From: Ureibacillus endophyticus
GTDB lineage: Bacteria; Bacillota; Bacilli; Bacillales_A; Planococcaceae
Direction of reading: 5' to 3'
Length of the DNA: 64,000 nt
Assembly (NCBI RefSeq): GCF_003628435.1
Contig: NZ_RBZN01000014.1
Span: 1 to 64,000 of the forward strand
Below are positions 9,946-19,305 of this stretch, piece by piece; the stretch's first letter is position 1; the number at the start of each line of letters is the position of its first letter. The notes under the pieces are model-generated. The model was not told the origin of the DNA and did not search any database. It saw nothing but the letters and a program-made list of their open reading frames with translations. The position numbers and the translations under genes are program-made.

Positions 9946-10134
9946 TTATTCTCCCCCTGATATGTAATAATTTACCACAATTAATTACATACGATTTAAA
10001 TAACGTAAATTCCTGCTTACAATCAAACATAATTGGAAATATGTTAATATATGTAGAGTAAAATTAAGTTAAATTATATGTAAAGGACGGTGAAGGCTGT
10101 TTGTGTCGCTGTAGACGATTACAACAGCTAGTAT

Positions 10135-10611
10135 ATGTTTCGAGTTGGACAAGGTTTTGACGTTCATGCATTTGCAGAAGGACGTCCTTTAATTTTAGGT
10201 GGCATTACTATTCCTCATGATCGTGGTCTCTTAGGGCACTCAGATGCTGACGTTTTATTACATACTGTAACTGATGCAGCACTTGGCGCAATTGGAGAAG
10301 GAGATATCGGTCACCATTTCCCAGATACAGACCCAGCGTTTAAGGATGCTGACAGTGCAAAATTATTGCAACACATTTGGAAAATTGTTGAGGAAAAGGG
10401 CTATGTTCTTGGAAATGTTGATTGTACGATTATGGCACAACGACCGAAATTAGCTTCTTACATTGAACCAATGCGTAATCGAATTGCAGAATTATTAAAT
10501 GCAGAAGCATCTCAAGTGAATGTAAAAGCAACAACAACTGAAAAGCTTGGTTTTACTGGTCGTGAAGAAGGTATTGCTGCAATGGCAACAATCTTGTTAA
10601 TTAAGAAATAA
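10135..10611 (+). CDS. ispF: IspF, MECDP synthase
   Basis: 158 residues; converts CDP-methylerythritol phosphate to the cyclic diphosphate in the MEP pathway. The zinc ligands in DVH (9-11) and the [10 protein letters not shown] segment are present, as is the [18 protein letters not shown]-terminal motif. The ATG has no obvious Shine-Dalgarno close by. A GCTGTT...ACAGC inverted repeat sits at about 10097-10130, so initiation may depend on leader structure. Separated from ispD by the SDR gene. Confidence 0.95.
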   Translation: MFRVGQGFDVHAFAEGRPLILGGITIPHDRGLLGHSDADVLLHTVTDAALGAIGEGDIGHHFPDTDPAFKDADSAKLLQHIWKIVEEKGYVLGNVDCTIMAQRPKLASYIEPMRNRIAELLNAEASQVNVKATTTEKLGFTGREEGIAAMATILLIKK

Positions 10612-10746
10612 AAATAGACGGATAATTAGCTCTATTTGGTAAATAGTACACCAAGTCAGGAAACTAAGTATGCCAGCTTTTATTTCCATCAACAGAGTGG
10701 TAAAATTGACAAAGTGATTTTTTAACATATAGGAGGCACTTATATA

Positions 10747-12207
10747 ATGACAAAAGAAGTTCGCGTTCGTTATGCGCCGTCACCAACAGGATTTTTACAC
10801 ATTGGTGGTGCTCGTACAGCGTTATTTAACTATTTATTTGCAAAACATCATAATGGGAAATTTATCGTACGTATTGAGGACACAGATATCGAGCGTAATG
10901 TTGAGGGCGGAGAAGCATCACAACTAGATAACTTACGTTGGTTAGGCATTACACCTGATGAGTCAATTGATATCGGTGGGCCATACGCACCATATCGCCA
11001 AATGGAACGTCTAGACATTTATAAAAAACATGCAGAAGAGCTTTTAGAACGCGGCATTGCTTATAAATGTTTCTGTACATCTGAGGAATTAGAAGCTTCT
11101 CGTGAAGAGCAACGTGCACGTGGCGTTGCTGCACCTACTTATAACGGTAAATGTCGTCATTTAACTCCAGAAGAGGTAGCTGCTAAAGAAGCGGAAGGTA
11201 TTCCTTACACAATTCGTATGCGTGTACCTGAAAACACAACATATAATTTCACTGACCTTGTGCGCGGTGAAGTTACATTTGAATCAAAAGATATTGGAGA
11301 TTGGGTACTTGTAAAAGCAAATGGTATCCCAACATATAACTATGCCGTAGTACTAGATGATCATTTCATGGATATTACACATGTTTTCCGTGGAGAAGAG
11401 CATTTGTCAAATACGCCTAAACAAATGATGATCTTTGATGCATTTGGTTGGGAATATCCACAATATGGTCATATGACATTAATCGTAAATGAAGATCATA
11501 AGAAATTATCAAAACGTGATGAATCAATTATTCAATTCGTTTCTCAATATAAAGATCTTGGGTATTTACCAGAAGCAATGTTTAACTTCTTTGCACTTTT
11601 AGGATGGTCTCCAGAGGGTGAAGAGGAGATCTTTACAAAAGAACAATTCATTGAAATTTTTGATGAAAAGCGTCTTTCGAAGTCACCATCTATGTTCGAT
11701 AAAAATAAACTAACATGGATGAACAACCAATATATTAAAAAGCTTTCACTTGAACAAGTTGTGGAATTATCTTTACCACATTTACAAAAAGCAGGCTTAC
11801 TTCCAGCAGAATTAAACGAAGAGCAACAAGCATGGGCTACAGCGTTAATTGGTCTTTACCATAATCAAATGAGCTATGGTGCGGAAATTGTTGAGTTATC
11901 AAGTTTATTCTTCACAGAGGAAATTGTATATGATGAAGAAGCGAAAGAAGTATTAGCTGGCGAACAAATTCCTGAAGTTATGACGTCATTTAAAGCTCAA
12001 CTTGAAGCCCTTGAATCATTCGATCCAGCATCTATTAAAGCTGCGATTAAAGCTGTTCAAAAAGAAACTGGACACAAAGGGAAAAATTTATTTATGCCAA
12101 TTCGTGTCGTAACAACTGGTCAAACTCATGGTCCAGAATTAGCAGATGCAATTGCATTAATTGGTAAAGAAAAAGCCATTGCTCGTATTGAGAAATACGT
12201 AAAATAA
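10747..12207 (+). CDS. gltX: Glutamyl-tRNA synthetase
   Basis: A 486-residue class I enzyme. HIGH-equivalent HIGG (18-21) within [11 protein letters not shown] and KMSKS-equivalent KLSKR (253-257). In Bacillales it is usually non-discriminating, also charging tRNA-Gln for GatCAB to correct; that is family knowledge, not seen here. Strong AGGAGGC ribosome site. In B. subtilis cysE follows gltX; here the next feature is the cysS T-box. Confidence 0.97.
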   Translation: MTKEVRVRYAPSPTGFLHIGGARTALFNYLFAKHHNGKFIVRIEDTDIERNVEGGEASQLDNLRWLGITPDESIDIGGPYAPYRQMERLDIYKKHAEELLERGIAYKCFCTSEELEASREEQRARGVAAPTYNGKCRHLTPEEVAAKEAEGIPYTIRMRVPENTTYNFTDLVRGEVTFESKDIGDWVLVKANGIPTYNYAVVLDDHFMDITHVFRGEEHLSNTPKQMMIFDAFGWEYPQYGHMTLIVNEDHKKLSKRDESIIQFVSQYKDLGYLPEAMFNFFALLGWSPEGEEEIFTKEQFIEIFDEKRLSKSPSMFDKNKLTWMNNQYIKKLSLEQVVELSLPHLQKAGLLPAELNEEQQAWATALIGLYHNQMSYGAEIVELSSLFFTEEIVYDEEAKEVLAGEQIPEVMTSFKAQLEALESFDPASIKAAIKAVQKETGHKGKNLFMPIRVVTTGQTHGPELADAIALIGKEKAIARIEKYVK

Positions 12208-12221
12208 CCGATTGTTATTAA

Positions 12222-12249
12222 TTGACTTTTAAATAGCCTATTGTAAAAT
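12222..12249 (+). promoter_or_regulatory. Promoter of the cysS T-box transcript
   Basis: TTGACT (12222-12227) and TAAAAT (12244-12249), spacer 16. It lies just after gltX, so cysS has independent transcription. Confidence 0.7.
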
Positions 12250-12255
12250 GAATTT

Positions 12256-12536
12256 AACTTTATTCGACTAGAGCGTAAGTATTTTTAAAGCGTTGAGAAG
12301 GAGAAGTACGTAAAATATGTTTTATAGAGAGGGTCATCATTGGCTGAAAATGACCTAAACCTCTATTTTACGGAAATGCACCTTTCGAGTACTGTGCTGA
12401 AAATTTGAGTAGGCAAGTCGATTCGTCCTCGTTAACGGACTGCAAGCGGAAGGCATAACTTTGCTTTCAATCAGAGTGGAACCGCGCTTTAATGCGTCTC
12501 TGTCATTTCATAGTGGAATGATAGAGACGTTTTTTA
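12256..12536 (+). ncRNA. T-box riboswitch, cysteine-specific
   Basis: The T-box sequence AGAGTGGAACCGCG is at 12473-12486, followed by a terminator (CGTCTCTGTCATTTCA / TGGAATGATAGAGACG, 12495-12530, then six T). In stem I the likely specifier TGC (12377-12379), preceded by GAAA and followed by A, reads cysteine. Uncharged tRNA-Cys would favour the antiterminator and switch on cysS. Start is inferred from the promoter. Confidence 0.93.
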
Positions 12537-12575
12537 TTTAAATAATTTATGGAATCTCAAAAGGAGAGAGTAAGT

Positions 12576-13979
12576 ATGGCGATTCAAATTTTTAACTCTT
12601 TAACACGACAAAAGGAGCAGTTTATCCCTCTTGAAGAAGGGAAAGTAAAAATGTATGTATGTGGTCCAACAGTATACAACTTTATTCATATTGGGAATGC
12701 TCGTCCTGTTATTGTGTATGATACAGTGCGCCGTTATTTTCAATATAAAGGTTACGATGTGAAATATGTTTCGAACTTCACTGATGTAGATGACAAAATT
12801 ATTAAAGCTGCTAATGAACTTGGCGAAGAAGTTTTTGAATTAACAGAGCGCTTTATTCACGCTTATTTTGAAGATATCACAGCACTGGGCTGTAAAAAAG
12901 CAGATGTTCATCCTCGAGTTACAAATCATATGGATGATATCATTGAATTTATAAAAGTTTTAGTGGAAAAAGGATTTGCTTACGAATCACAAGGGGACGT
13001 ATATTATCGTACACGTAAATTTGATGGTTACGGCAAACTTTCTCATCAATCAATTGATGATCTAAAGGTTGGAGCTCGTATTGAAGCTGGTGAGAAAAAA
13101 GAAGATCCACTTGATTTTGCGTTATGGAAAGCAGCAAAACCAGGCGAGATTAAATGGGAAAGTCCATGGGGTGAAGGTCGTCCAGGATGGCATATTGAAT
13201 GTTCGGTTATGGCTAGAGAACATTTAGGTGACACAATTGATATTCATGCGGGTGGTCAAGATTTGACTTTCCCACACCATGAAAATGAAATTGCTCAATC
13301 AGAAGCGTATACAGGAAAAACTTTTGCGAAATATTGGATGCATAATGGATACATTAATATCGATAATGAAAAAATGTCAAAATCCCTTGGCAATTTCGTG
13401 TTAGTAAATGATATCCGTAAGCAAATTGATCCACAAGTGTTACGTTTCTTTATGTTATCAGTACATTACCGTCATCCAATCAACTTTGCACAAGACTTAG
13501 TAGAGGCTGCTCGTGCTGGTTTAGAAAGACTTCGTACAGCTTATTCAAATGTGGAATATCGTTTAAATGCTGCAACGAATCTTACTGACAATGGTGAATC
13601 ATATTTAGCGAAAATAGAAGAGGTTAAGAAATCCTTTGAAGAAGCAATGGATGATGACTTCAATACAGCAAACGCAATTTCTTCTCTATTCGAATTAGCT
13701 AAACTTGCTAACACATATTTAAACGAAACTAATACAGAAGAACGTGTATTAAATGCGTTCCTACAAACGTTCAATCAACTTGGAGATGTTTTAGGTATTC
13801 AGTTTAAAGTGGAGGCAGAATTATTAGACGAGGAAATTGAAGCTTTGATTGAAGAGCGTAATCAAGCTCGTAAAAATCGTGATTTTACACGTTCTGATGA
13901 AATTCGCGACCAACTATTAAGTATGAACATCATATTAGAAGATACACGCCAAGGTACACGTTGGAAACGAGGGTTATAA
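12576..13979 (+). CDS. cysS: Cysteinyl-tRNA synthetase
   Basis: 467 residues from ATG 12576 behind AAGGAGAGAG; an upstream in-frame ATG at 12549 lacks a ribosome site and family support. Zinc/substrate C29, HIGN (38-41) and KMSKS (266-270) are all present, with a DALR-type C-terminal region. Controlled by the cysteine T-box just upstream. Followed within 3 bp by mrnC, as in Bacillus, but cysE is absent before it. Confidence 0.97.
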   Translation: MAIQIFNSLTRQKEQFIPLEEGKVKMYVCGPTVYNFIHIGNARPVIVYDTVRRYFQYKGYDVKYVSNFTDVDDKIIKAANELGEEVFELTERFIHAYFEDITALGCKKADVHPRVTNHMDDIIEFIKVLVEKGFAYESQGDVYYRTRKFDGYGKLSHQSIDDLKVGARIEAGEKKEDPLDFALWKAAKPGEIKWESPWGEGRPGWHIECSVMAREHLGDTIDIHAGGQDLTFPHHENEIAQSEAYTGKTFAKYWMHNGYINIDNEKMSKSLGNFVLVNDIRKQIDPQVLRFFMLSVHYRHPINFAQDLVEAARAGLERLRTAYSNVEYRLNAATNLTDNGESYLAKIEEVKKSFEEAMDDDFNTANAISSLFELAKLANTYLNETNTEERVLNAFLQTFNQLGDVLGIQFKVEAELLDEEIEALIEERNQARKNRDFTRSDEIRDQLLSMNIILEDTRQGTRWKRGL

Positions 13980-13981
13980 GA

Positions 13982-14398
13982 ATGTCTCAACTTCGTATAG
14001 AAGATGTAAAGCAGTTAAATGCATTAGCTCTAGCTTATATGGGAGATGCTGTTCTTGAACAAAGAGTGAGAGAGCATCTCCTCCTAAATGGAAGAGCCAA
14101 ACCAAATCGTCTTCATAAAGAAGCCACTAGTTATGTCTCTGCAAAAGCTCAATCGATGATCGTCCATAAAATGATGGATGAAAATTACTTAACTGAGGAA
14201 GAGGTAGCGGTTTTTAAAAGAGGGCGAAATGCTAAATCTGGTTCAATTCCAAAAAATACTGATGTTCAAACCTATCGAAATAGTTCGGGGTTTGAAGCGG
14301 TATTAGGAAGCCTATATTTAACGAAGCAATATACACGTGTTAACGAAATCATTGATTACGCAATAGAAATTGTTGAACAATCAAAGGGAGGATCATAA
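13982..14398 (+). CDS. mrnC: Mini-ribonuclease III
   Basis: 138 residues from ATG 13982. An RNase III catalytic domain without a dsRNA-binding domain: the ALAYMGDAVLE helix carries the catalytic acidic residues and the NSSGFEAVLGSLYL segment the second set. Matures 23S rRNA in Bacillus. Tightly placed between cysS and rlmB in one transcription unit. Confidence 0.95.
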   Translation: MSQLRIEDVKQLNALALAYMGDAVLEQRVREHLLLNGRAKPNRLHKEATSYVSAKAQSMIVHKMMDENYLTEEEVAVFKRGRNAKSGSIPKNTDVQTYRNSSGFEAVLGSLYLTKQYTRVNEIIDYAIEIVEQSKGGS

Positions 14399-14399
14399 C

Positions 14400-15152
14400 T
14401 TGAGTGAGCAACAAGGTGAAATGATTGCTGGAAAAAATCCGGTGCTTGAAGCTTTGCGTTCAGGTAGAGAAATTAATAAATTATGGATTGCTGAAGGTGT
14501 AAAAAAGACGGGAATTAATGAAGTTCTTGATTTAGCTCGTGAGCGTGGTGTGCTTGTTCAATTTGTCCCAAAGAAAAAAGTAGACCAATTATCTGATGCA
14601 AATCATCAAGGTATCGTTGCTTCTGTAGCAGCTTATAAATATGCGGAGCTAGAGGATTTATTTAATGCAGCGAAGGAAAAAAATGAGGATCCATTCTTTA
14701 TTATTTTAGACGAGTTAGAAGATCCACATAATTTGGGTTCGATTATGCGTACAGCAGATGCAATTGGTGTACATGGCATTATTATTCCGAAACGTCGCGC
14801 GGTAGGGTTAACAGCTGTTGTCGCAAAAGCATCTACAGGGGCGATTGAACATGTTCCGGTAGTGCGAGTTACAAATTTAGCGCAAACTGTGGACGAACTA
14901 AAAGATCGTGGTGTATGGATTGCTGGAACAGATGCGAAAGGCTCAGTGGATTACAGAAAGATGGATGCTACTTTACCGTTAGCAGTCATTATCGGTAGTG
15001 AGGGTAGAGGGATGAGCCGATTGTTAAGAGATAAATGTGATTTCCTTTACCACTTACCAATGATTGGACATGTTACATCATTAAATGCCTCGGTTGCTGC
15101 AGCGCTTTTAATGTATGAAGTATATAGAAAACGTCAAGAAAAGAATGAATAA
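14400..15152 (+). CDS. rlmB: RlmB-type 23S rRNA 2'-O-ribose methyltransferase (SpoU family)
   Basis: 250 residues from TTG 14400, one base after the mrnC stop, with AAAGGGAGG at 14384-14392. N-terminal L30e-like substrate domain, then a SPOUT knot with NLGSIMRTADAIG, IIGSEGRGMSRL and PMIGHVTSLNASVAAA, the three SpoU motifs. Expected to methylate G2251-equivalent in 23S rRNA; the exact target is inferred from the family. Confidence 0.93.
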   Translation: MSEQQGEMIAGKNPVLEALRSGREINKLWIAEGVKKTGINEVLDLARERGVLVQFVPKKKVDQLSDANHQGIVASVAAYKYAELEDLFNAAKEKNEDPFFIILDELEDPHNLGSIMRTADAIGVHGIIIPKRRAVGLTAVVAKASTGAIEHVPVVRVTNLAQTVDELKDRGVWIAGTDAKGSVDYRKMDATLPLAVIIGSEGRGMSRLLRDKCDFLYHLPMIGHVTSLNASVAAALLMYEVYRKRQEKNE

Positions 15153-15154
15153 AC

Positions 15155-15667
15155 ATGCAAACCATTTTAATTGTTGACGGCTACAATATGATTGGAGCTT
15201 GGAAGGAATTACGTCCTTTAAAAGATACGAATTTCGAAGAAGCCCGTAATCGCTTGCTAGAACTCATGGCAGAATTTAAAGCTGCCATGGGGTGGCGAGT
15301 AATTGTTGTATTTGATGCTCACTTAGTTCCAGGTGTGCAACAGACTTATGTTCAAAATGGTGTAGAAATTATATATACTAGAAAAAACGAAACTGCTGAT
15401 GAACAAATAGAAAAGTTAACAAATGAATTAAAGGGCAGAAAAATACAAATCTATGTAGCTACATCCGATATGACAGAGCAAAATGTAATATTTGGACAAG
15501 GTGCATTGCGAAAGTCAGCACGCGAATTAGAAATTGATATGCAAATTGTTAAGTCAAACATTGCACAAGAAGTTAAGGTGAAACACGAAGAAAAGCCTAA
15601 ATCTAGAATTCAATTATCGAAAGAAGTTGAACTAGCTTTTGAGAAAATGAGACGGGGTTTGAAATAA
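15155..15667 (+). CDS. rae1: Rae1/YacP, ribosome-associated NYN-domain endoribonuclease
   Basis: 170 residues. A PIN-like NYN domain opens with ILIVDGYNMIGAW (4-16), whose aspartate is catalytic in the family, and VVFDAHLVPG follows. In B. subtilis Rae1 cleaves mRNA in the ribosomal A site. Two bases separate it from rlmB, so it is the last gene of the cysS-mrnC-rlmB-rae1 unit. Confidence 0.92.
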   Translation: MQTILIVDGYNMIGAWKELRPLKDTNFEEARNRLLELMAEFKAAMGWRVIVVFDAHLVPGVQQTYVQNGVEIIYTRKNETADEQIEKLTNELKGRKIQIYVATSDMTEQNVIFGQGALRKSARELEIDMQIVKSNIAQEVKVKHEEKPKSRIQLSKEVELAFEKMRRGLK

Positions 15668-15671
15668 CTAT

Positions 15672-15701
15672 TTGACCTATATTTTCCAATTCCGTTATAC
15701 T
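15672..15701 (+). promoter_or_regulatory. Promoter of sigH
   Basis: TTGACC (15672-15677) and TATACT (15696-15701), spacer 18, directly after rae1. In B. subtilis the equivalent promoter is SigA-dependent and AbrB-repressed; the repressor site cannot be seen by eye. Confidence 0.65.
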
Positions 15702-15741
15702 GTTGCTATCATACAAATAGAACGTTACTGGGGTGAGAACG

Positions 15742-16389
15742 TTGCTAAGTAGTAATCAAACACAGGTGTTACAACGTTTTGAGGATTTTGCAGATGAACA
15801 ACTGGTCGAACAAGTACATCAAGGTAATACAGAAGCGTTAGATTATTTAATAACGAAATATCGAATGTTTGTCAAAGCGAAAGCACGCTCTTACTTTTTA
15901 ATTGGTGCAGATAAGGAAGATATTGTTCAAGAAGGAATGATAGGTTTATATAAAGCGATAAGAGATTTTAAGGGTGATAAACTATCTTCATTTCGTGCAT
16001 TTGCGGAGCTGTGCATCACACGTCAAATCATTACCGCTATTAAAACAGCAACACGTCAAAAACATATACCGCTTAATTCCTATGTATCTCTTGATAAACC
16101 AATTTATGATGAAGAATCCGATCGCACATTAATGGATATCATTACAAGCTCTGAATCGGAAGACCCAGAATATTTAATGATTAATCGCGAGGAATACTCT
16201 CATTTAGAGGAGAAAATTGGAGAAATATTAAGTGAACTAGAACAACAAGTGCTTGCTTTATATTTGGATGGACAATCTTATAATGAAATTTCAGAGGAAC
16301 TTAACCGTCATGTCAAATCGATTGATAATGCCCTTCAACGTGTAAAACGTAAACTTGAACGTCATCTGGCATTTGGAGAAATAAGTTAA
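15742..16389 (+). CDS. sigH: RNA polymerase sigma-H factor
   Basis: 215 residues from TTG 15742, preferred because GGGGTG (15730-15735) is spaced 6 bases before it; GTG 15733 adds three residues but would overlap that site. Sigma-70 region 2 (DYLITKYRMFVKAKARSYFLIGA..., then EDIVQEGMIGLYKAI) and region 4 (YNEISEELNRHVKSIDNALQ) are near-identical to Spo0H. Drives entry into sporulation and stationary-phase genes. Confidence 0.95.
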   Translation: MLSSNQTQVLQRFEDFADEQLVEQVHQGNTEALDYLITKYRMFVKAKARSYFLIGADKEDIVQEGMIGLYKAIRDFKGDKLSSFRAFAELCITRQIITAIKTATRQKHIPLNSYVSLDKPIYDEESDRTLMDIITSSESEDPEYLMINREEYSHLEEKIGEILSELEQQVLALYLDGQSYNEISEELNRHVKSIDNALQRVKRKLERHLAFGEIS

Positions 16390-16476
16390 TCTCGTATATA
16401 TTAAGCTTGTTGACATCATCTTCTTTAGGTGTTAGTCTTTAGAAGATAAAAAGCCGAAATAGGTGAATTTTCATAT

Positions 16477-16623
16477 ATGTCTAAAAAAATTGTTTTATGC
16501 TGTGAAAAATGTGGATCCCGAAACTATTCGGTTCCTGCTAGAGCAAATGAAACTAGTCGTCTTGAATTGAAAAAGTTTTGTTCCCATTGTAACGAACACA
16601 CAGTGCATAAGCAAACTAGATAA
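16477..16623 (+). CDS. rpmG: Ribosomal protein L33
   Basis: A 48-residue large-subunit protein. CxxC pairs C9/C12 and C35/C38 form a zinc ribbon (the C+ form). AGGTGA precedes the ATG. TTGACA at 16410-16415 with TAGTCT 17 bases later is a possible promoter. Stands before secE and nusG as in Bacillus. Confidence 0.93.
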   Translation: MSKKIVLCCEKCGSRNYSVPARANETSRLELKKFCSHCNEHTVHKQTR

Positions 16624-16683
16624 TTTTACTAATAGTTTTAGTTGGAACATAGAATAGATGATTTGTTCGGAGGTTAAGCTATA

Positions 16684-16869
16684 ATGGGCAAGATTAAAGG
16701 GTTTCTGTCAAACGTAATGTCAGAAATGAGAAAGACAAGCTGGCCAAAAAGTAAAGAACTAACAAAATATACTGTAGTTGTTGTAACGACAGTTATATTT
16801 ATGGCAATATTTTTTGTGCTAGTTGACTTAGGCATTTCAGAACTATTCCGTTTATACTTGGATTCGTAA
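16684..16869 (+). CDS. secE: SecE, preprotein translocase subunit
   Basis: 61 residues, the short Gram-positive form: an amphipathic cytoplasmic helix with the conserved MRKTSWPKSKEL (15-26) and one transmembrane helix (about 30-55). Stabilises SecY in the SecYEG channel; secY is at 52.6 kb. Ribosome site CGGAGG. Confidence 0.96.
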   Translation: MGKIKGFLSNVMSEMRKTSWPKSKELTKYTVVVVTTVIFMAIFFVLVDLGISELFRLYLDS

Positions 16870-16897
16870 TTAAGAAATGTTAATACTTTTTGAAAAT

Positions 16898-16926
16898 AGC
16901 CCGTCTTTTACTCTACGGGTTTTTTT
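16898..16926 (+). terminator. Short terminator or attenuator between secE and nusG
   Basis: CCCGT / ACGGG stem (16900-16919), extended by A-T and G-U pairs, followed by seven T. The short stem suggests partial read-through into nusG. Confidence 0.6.
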
Positions 16927-17033
16927 CATTTGTTTATTTTTATTAATTTGTGATAATCGTATTATTAAATTCATTTTCGCCAGCGCACAAGTGATTAGTG
17001 AGGAGGGACGGACGTTATTAGTCCGGTGACAAT

Positions 17034-17570
17034 ATGGAGAAGAGATGGTATGTAGTTCATACTTATTCAGGGTATGAAAACCGCGTTAAAGCAAATCTTG
17101 AAAAACGTGTTGAAACAATGGGAATGCAAGATAACATTTTCCGTGTTATTGTTCCAGAACATGAAGAAACAGATTTAAAAGATGGAAAAAAACGTACAGT
17201 AATGCGCAAAGTATTTCCAGGTTATGTTTTAGTGGAAATGATTTTAACAGATGAATCTTGGTACGTTGTTCGAAATACACCTGGTGTAACAGGATTTATT
17301 GGATCTTCTGGTGGTGGAGCAAAGCCTACTCCATTATTACCTGAGGAAGTTGAACGTTTATTACGTCAAATGGGTATCGATAAAAAAGCTGTTGGTGAGT
17401 TAGATATTACAGTTGGAGAAGTGGTTGAAGTATTAGATGGACCATTTGCTCATTTCCAAGGTAAAGTTGAAGAAGTAGACGCTGATAAAGGTAAAGTAAA
17501 AGTTATTGTAGATATGTTTGGTCGTGAAACAAAAATGGAATTGGATTTTGAACAAATCCAAAAAATTTAG
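17034..17570 (+). CDS. nusG: NusG, transcription elongation/termination factor
   Basis: 178 residues. The NGN domain (WYVVHTYSGYENRVKANLEKR at the start; FPGYVLVEM mid-domain) binds the RNA polymerase clamp, and a C-terminal KOW domain (about 125-178, beginning VGEVVEVLDGPFAHFQGKV) binds S10 or Rho. Reading starts at ATG 17034 after the GAGGAGGGACGG region, a rather distant ribosome site. Confidence 0.97.
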   Translation: MEKRWYVVHTYSGYENRVKANLEKRVETMGMQDNIFRVIVPEHEETDLKDGKKRTVMRKVFPGYVLVEMILTDESWYVVRNTPGVTGFIGSSGGGAKPTPLLPEEVERLLRQMGIDKKAVGELDITVGEVVEVLDGPFAHFQGKVEEVDADKGKVKVIVDMFGRETKMELDFEQIQKI

Positions 17571-17654
17571 TTCTAAACCATGTTAAAACTCTATTGGTAA
17601 TAGGGATAATAGAGACGGAAAATACCCGTAAGTATATTTGATTGATATTTATAC

Positions 17655-17683
17655 TTGCGCAACTAAATTAAAAGTGGTATCAT
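17655..17683 (+). promoter_or_regulatory. Promoter of rplK-rplA
   Basis: TTGCGC (17655-17660) and TATCAT (17678-17683), spacer 17. It leaves a leader of about 130 bases before rplK. Confidence 0.6.
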
Positions 17684-17771
17684 TTCCTAGGTCAGACTGT
17701 CAAAAGATAGTTTGTCTTATATTAATTAATTTTTTAATGTTATCAGCAATTAGCTGACAGACAGATATTGA

Positions 17772-17796
17772 GTGGGAGGGGCAACCCAATTACCAC
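17772..17796 (+). promoter_or_regulatory. L1-binding leader motif upstream of rplK
   Basis: GTGGGAGG, 11 bases, then TACCAC. This imitates the GGUGGGAGG...AUACCACC region of 23S rRNA to which L1 binds. The outer GTGG/CCAC pair and an inner GGG/CCC pair can form. Positioned just before the rplK ribosome site (AAGGAGGTG), it would allow L1 to block translation. A second copy precedes rplA. Confidence 0.75.
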
Positions 17797-17822
17797 ATCA
17801 CGGACTTAAGGAGGTGTGTCTC

Positions 17823-18248
17823 GTGGCTAAAAAAGTTATTAAAATTGTAAAACTTCAAATCCCTGCTGGTAAAGCTAACCCAGCACCACCAGTTGGTCCT
17901 GCACTAGGTCAAGCCGGTGTTAACATCATGGGATTCTGTAAAGAGTTCAACGCTCGTACTGCTGATCAAGCTGGTTTAATCATTCCAGTTGAAATCACAG
18001 TTTTCGAAGACCGTTCATTTACTTTCATTACAAAAACTCCACCTGCAGCAGTGTTACTTAAAGTAGCAGCAGGTATCCAATCTGGATCAGGTGAACCAAA
18101 CCGTAAAAAAGTTGCAACGGTTAAACGTGATAAAGTTCGCGAAATCGCTGAACAAAAAATGCCAGACCTAAACGCTGCATCAGTTGAAGCGGCTATGGCG
18201 ATGGTTGAAGGTACAGCACGAAGCATGGGTATTGTTATCGAAGACTAA
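17823..18248 (+). CDS. rplK: Ribosomal protein L11
   Basis: 141 residues from GTG 17823, which follows AAGGAGGTGTGTC; an upstream in-frame GTG at 17772 is part of the L1 leader. N-terminal domain with the proline-rich [19 protein letters not shown] binds thiostrepton-type drugs and RelA; the C-terminal domain binds 23S rRNA of the GTPase centre. Confidence 0.97.
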   Translation: MAKKVIKIVKLQIPAGKANPAPPVGPALGQAGVNIMGFCKEFNARTADQAGLIIPVEITVFEDRSFTFITKTPPAAVLLKVAAGIQSGSGEPNRKKVATVKRDKVREIAEQKMPDLNAASVEAAMAMVEGTARSMGIVIED

Positions 18249-18286
18249 TTCCCATTTTACTTGATGATGAAGGCTTTTGTTTTTGG

Positions 18287-18351
18287 AGGTTGCGGTATGT
18301 TCCTAGGGACTCGCAACCTCTATTCGTGGGAGGAATATCCGCTATAACCAC
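18287..18351 (+). promoter_or_regulatory. rplA leader: 9-bp hairpin and second L1-site mimic
   Basis: A perfect hairpin GAGGTTGCG / CGCAACCTC (18287-18295, 18312-18320) is followed by GTGGGAGG, 12 bases, AACCAC (18326-18351). The latter matches the motif upstream of rplK in sequence and spacing. Lies 20-85 bases before rplA. Confidence 0.65.
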
Positions 18352-18370
18352 AATCAAGGAGGAAATTATA

Positions 18371-19063
18371 ATGGCTAAAAAAGGTAAAAAGCTGCAAGAG
18401 GCAGCAAAATTAGTAGACCGTTCAAAAGTATATACAGCTGAAGAAGCAATCGCTTTAGCGAAAAAAACAAGCACAGTTAACTTCGATGCTACAGTTGAAG
18501 TTGCTTTCAGACTTGGTATTGACACTCGTAAAAACGACCAACAAATCCGTGGTGCAGTAGTACTTCCAAACGGTACTGGTAAAACTCAACGCGTGTTAGT
18601 ATTCGCAAAAGGTGAAAAACTTAAAGAAGCAGAAGCTGCAGGCGCAGACTATGTTGGTGATGCAGAGTACATCAACAAAATCCAACAAGGTTGGTTCGAA
18701 TTTGATGTAATCGTTGCTACTCCAGACATGATGGGTGAAGTTGGTAAACTTGGTCGTGTATTAGGACCTAAAGGTTTAATGCCAAACCCTAAAACTGGTA
18801 CTGTAACTTTCGATGTAACTAAAGCTATCGAAGAAATCAAAGCTGGTAAAGTAGAATACCGTGCTGATAAAGCTGGTATCATCCACGCTCCTATCGGTAA
18901 AGTTTCTTTCGAAGACGAAAAATTAGTTGAAAACTTCAAAGCAGTATTTGAAGTTGTTCAAAAAGCTAAACCAGCAGCTGCTAAAGGTACTTACATGAAA
19001 TCAGTTAACGTTACAACTACAATGGGACCATCAGTGAAAATTGATGTTGCTAGCGTTAAATAA
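18371..19063 (+). CDS. rplA: Ribosomal protein L1
   Basis: 230 residues from ATG 18371 behind CAAGGAGGAA; the frame extends upstream to 18290 without family support. Two-domain L1 of the mobile ribosomal stalk, with the conserved [18 protein letters not shown] segment. Acts in tRNA release and is the likely repressor acting on the two GTGGGAGG motifs upstream. Confidence 0.97.
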   Translation: MAKKGKKLQEAAKLVDRSKVYTAEEAIALAKKTSTVNFDATVEVAFRLGIDTRKNDQQIRGAVVLPNGTGKTQRVLVFAKGEKLKEAEAAGADYVGDAEYINKIQQGWFEFDVIVATPDMMGEVGKLGRVLGPKGLMPNPKTGTVTFDVTKAIEEIKAGKVEYRADKAGIIHAPIGKVSFEDEKLVENFKAVFEVVQKAKPAAAKGTYMKSVNVTTTMGPSVKIDVASVK

Positions 19064-19084
19064 TAAATATATAATATAAAACTG

Positions 19085-19113
19085 TTGACAACGTCATATA
19101 TCCTTGATATGAT
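19085..19113 (+). promoter_or_regulatory. Promoter of rplJ-rplL
   Basis: TTGACA (19085-19090) and TATGAT (19108-19113), spacer 17: near-consensus SigA promoter immediately after rplA. Confidence 0.85.
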
Positions 19114-19138
19114 GTATGACGTTGTGAATATCCATTTG

Positions 19139-19265
19139 TACCGTAGACAGTAGGGGTGCTAATTATAGTACTTAATTATCCTACCGAGGACATCGAAATC
19201 GGATTCTTATTAGATGATGAATTTTCCAGCCTCTAGTCTACTTTTATGGCTAGAGGCTTTTCTTT
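19139..19265 (+). ncRNA. L10 leader with attenuator
   Basis: Contains the conserved ACCGTAGACAGTAGGGG and TATCCTACCGAGG segments of the L10(L12)4-binding leader, followed by an intrinsic terminator (AGCCTCTAG / CTAGAGGCT, 19228-19258, then TTTTC). Excess L10-L12 complex is expected to promote termination before rplJ. Confidence 0.85.
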
Positions 19266-19305
19266 TGTCGGTATAAATGACCCATTCTATCAGGAGGTGT
19301 CAAAC

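Noticed and set aside
10612-10746. T-box candidate before gltX (AGAGTGGTA at about 10694)
   Set aside because: Only part of the T-box sequence is present, with no ACCGCG and no following terminator.
17772-17822. N-terminal extension of L11 from an upstream GTG
   Set aside because: The stretch is the L1-binding leader motif plus the true ribosome site; the family starts at GTG 17823.
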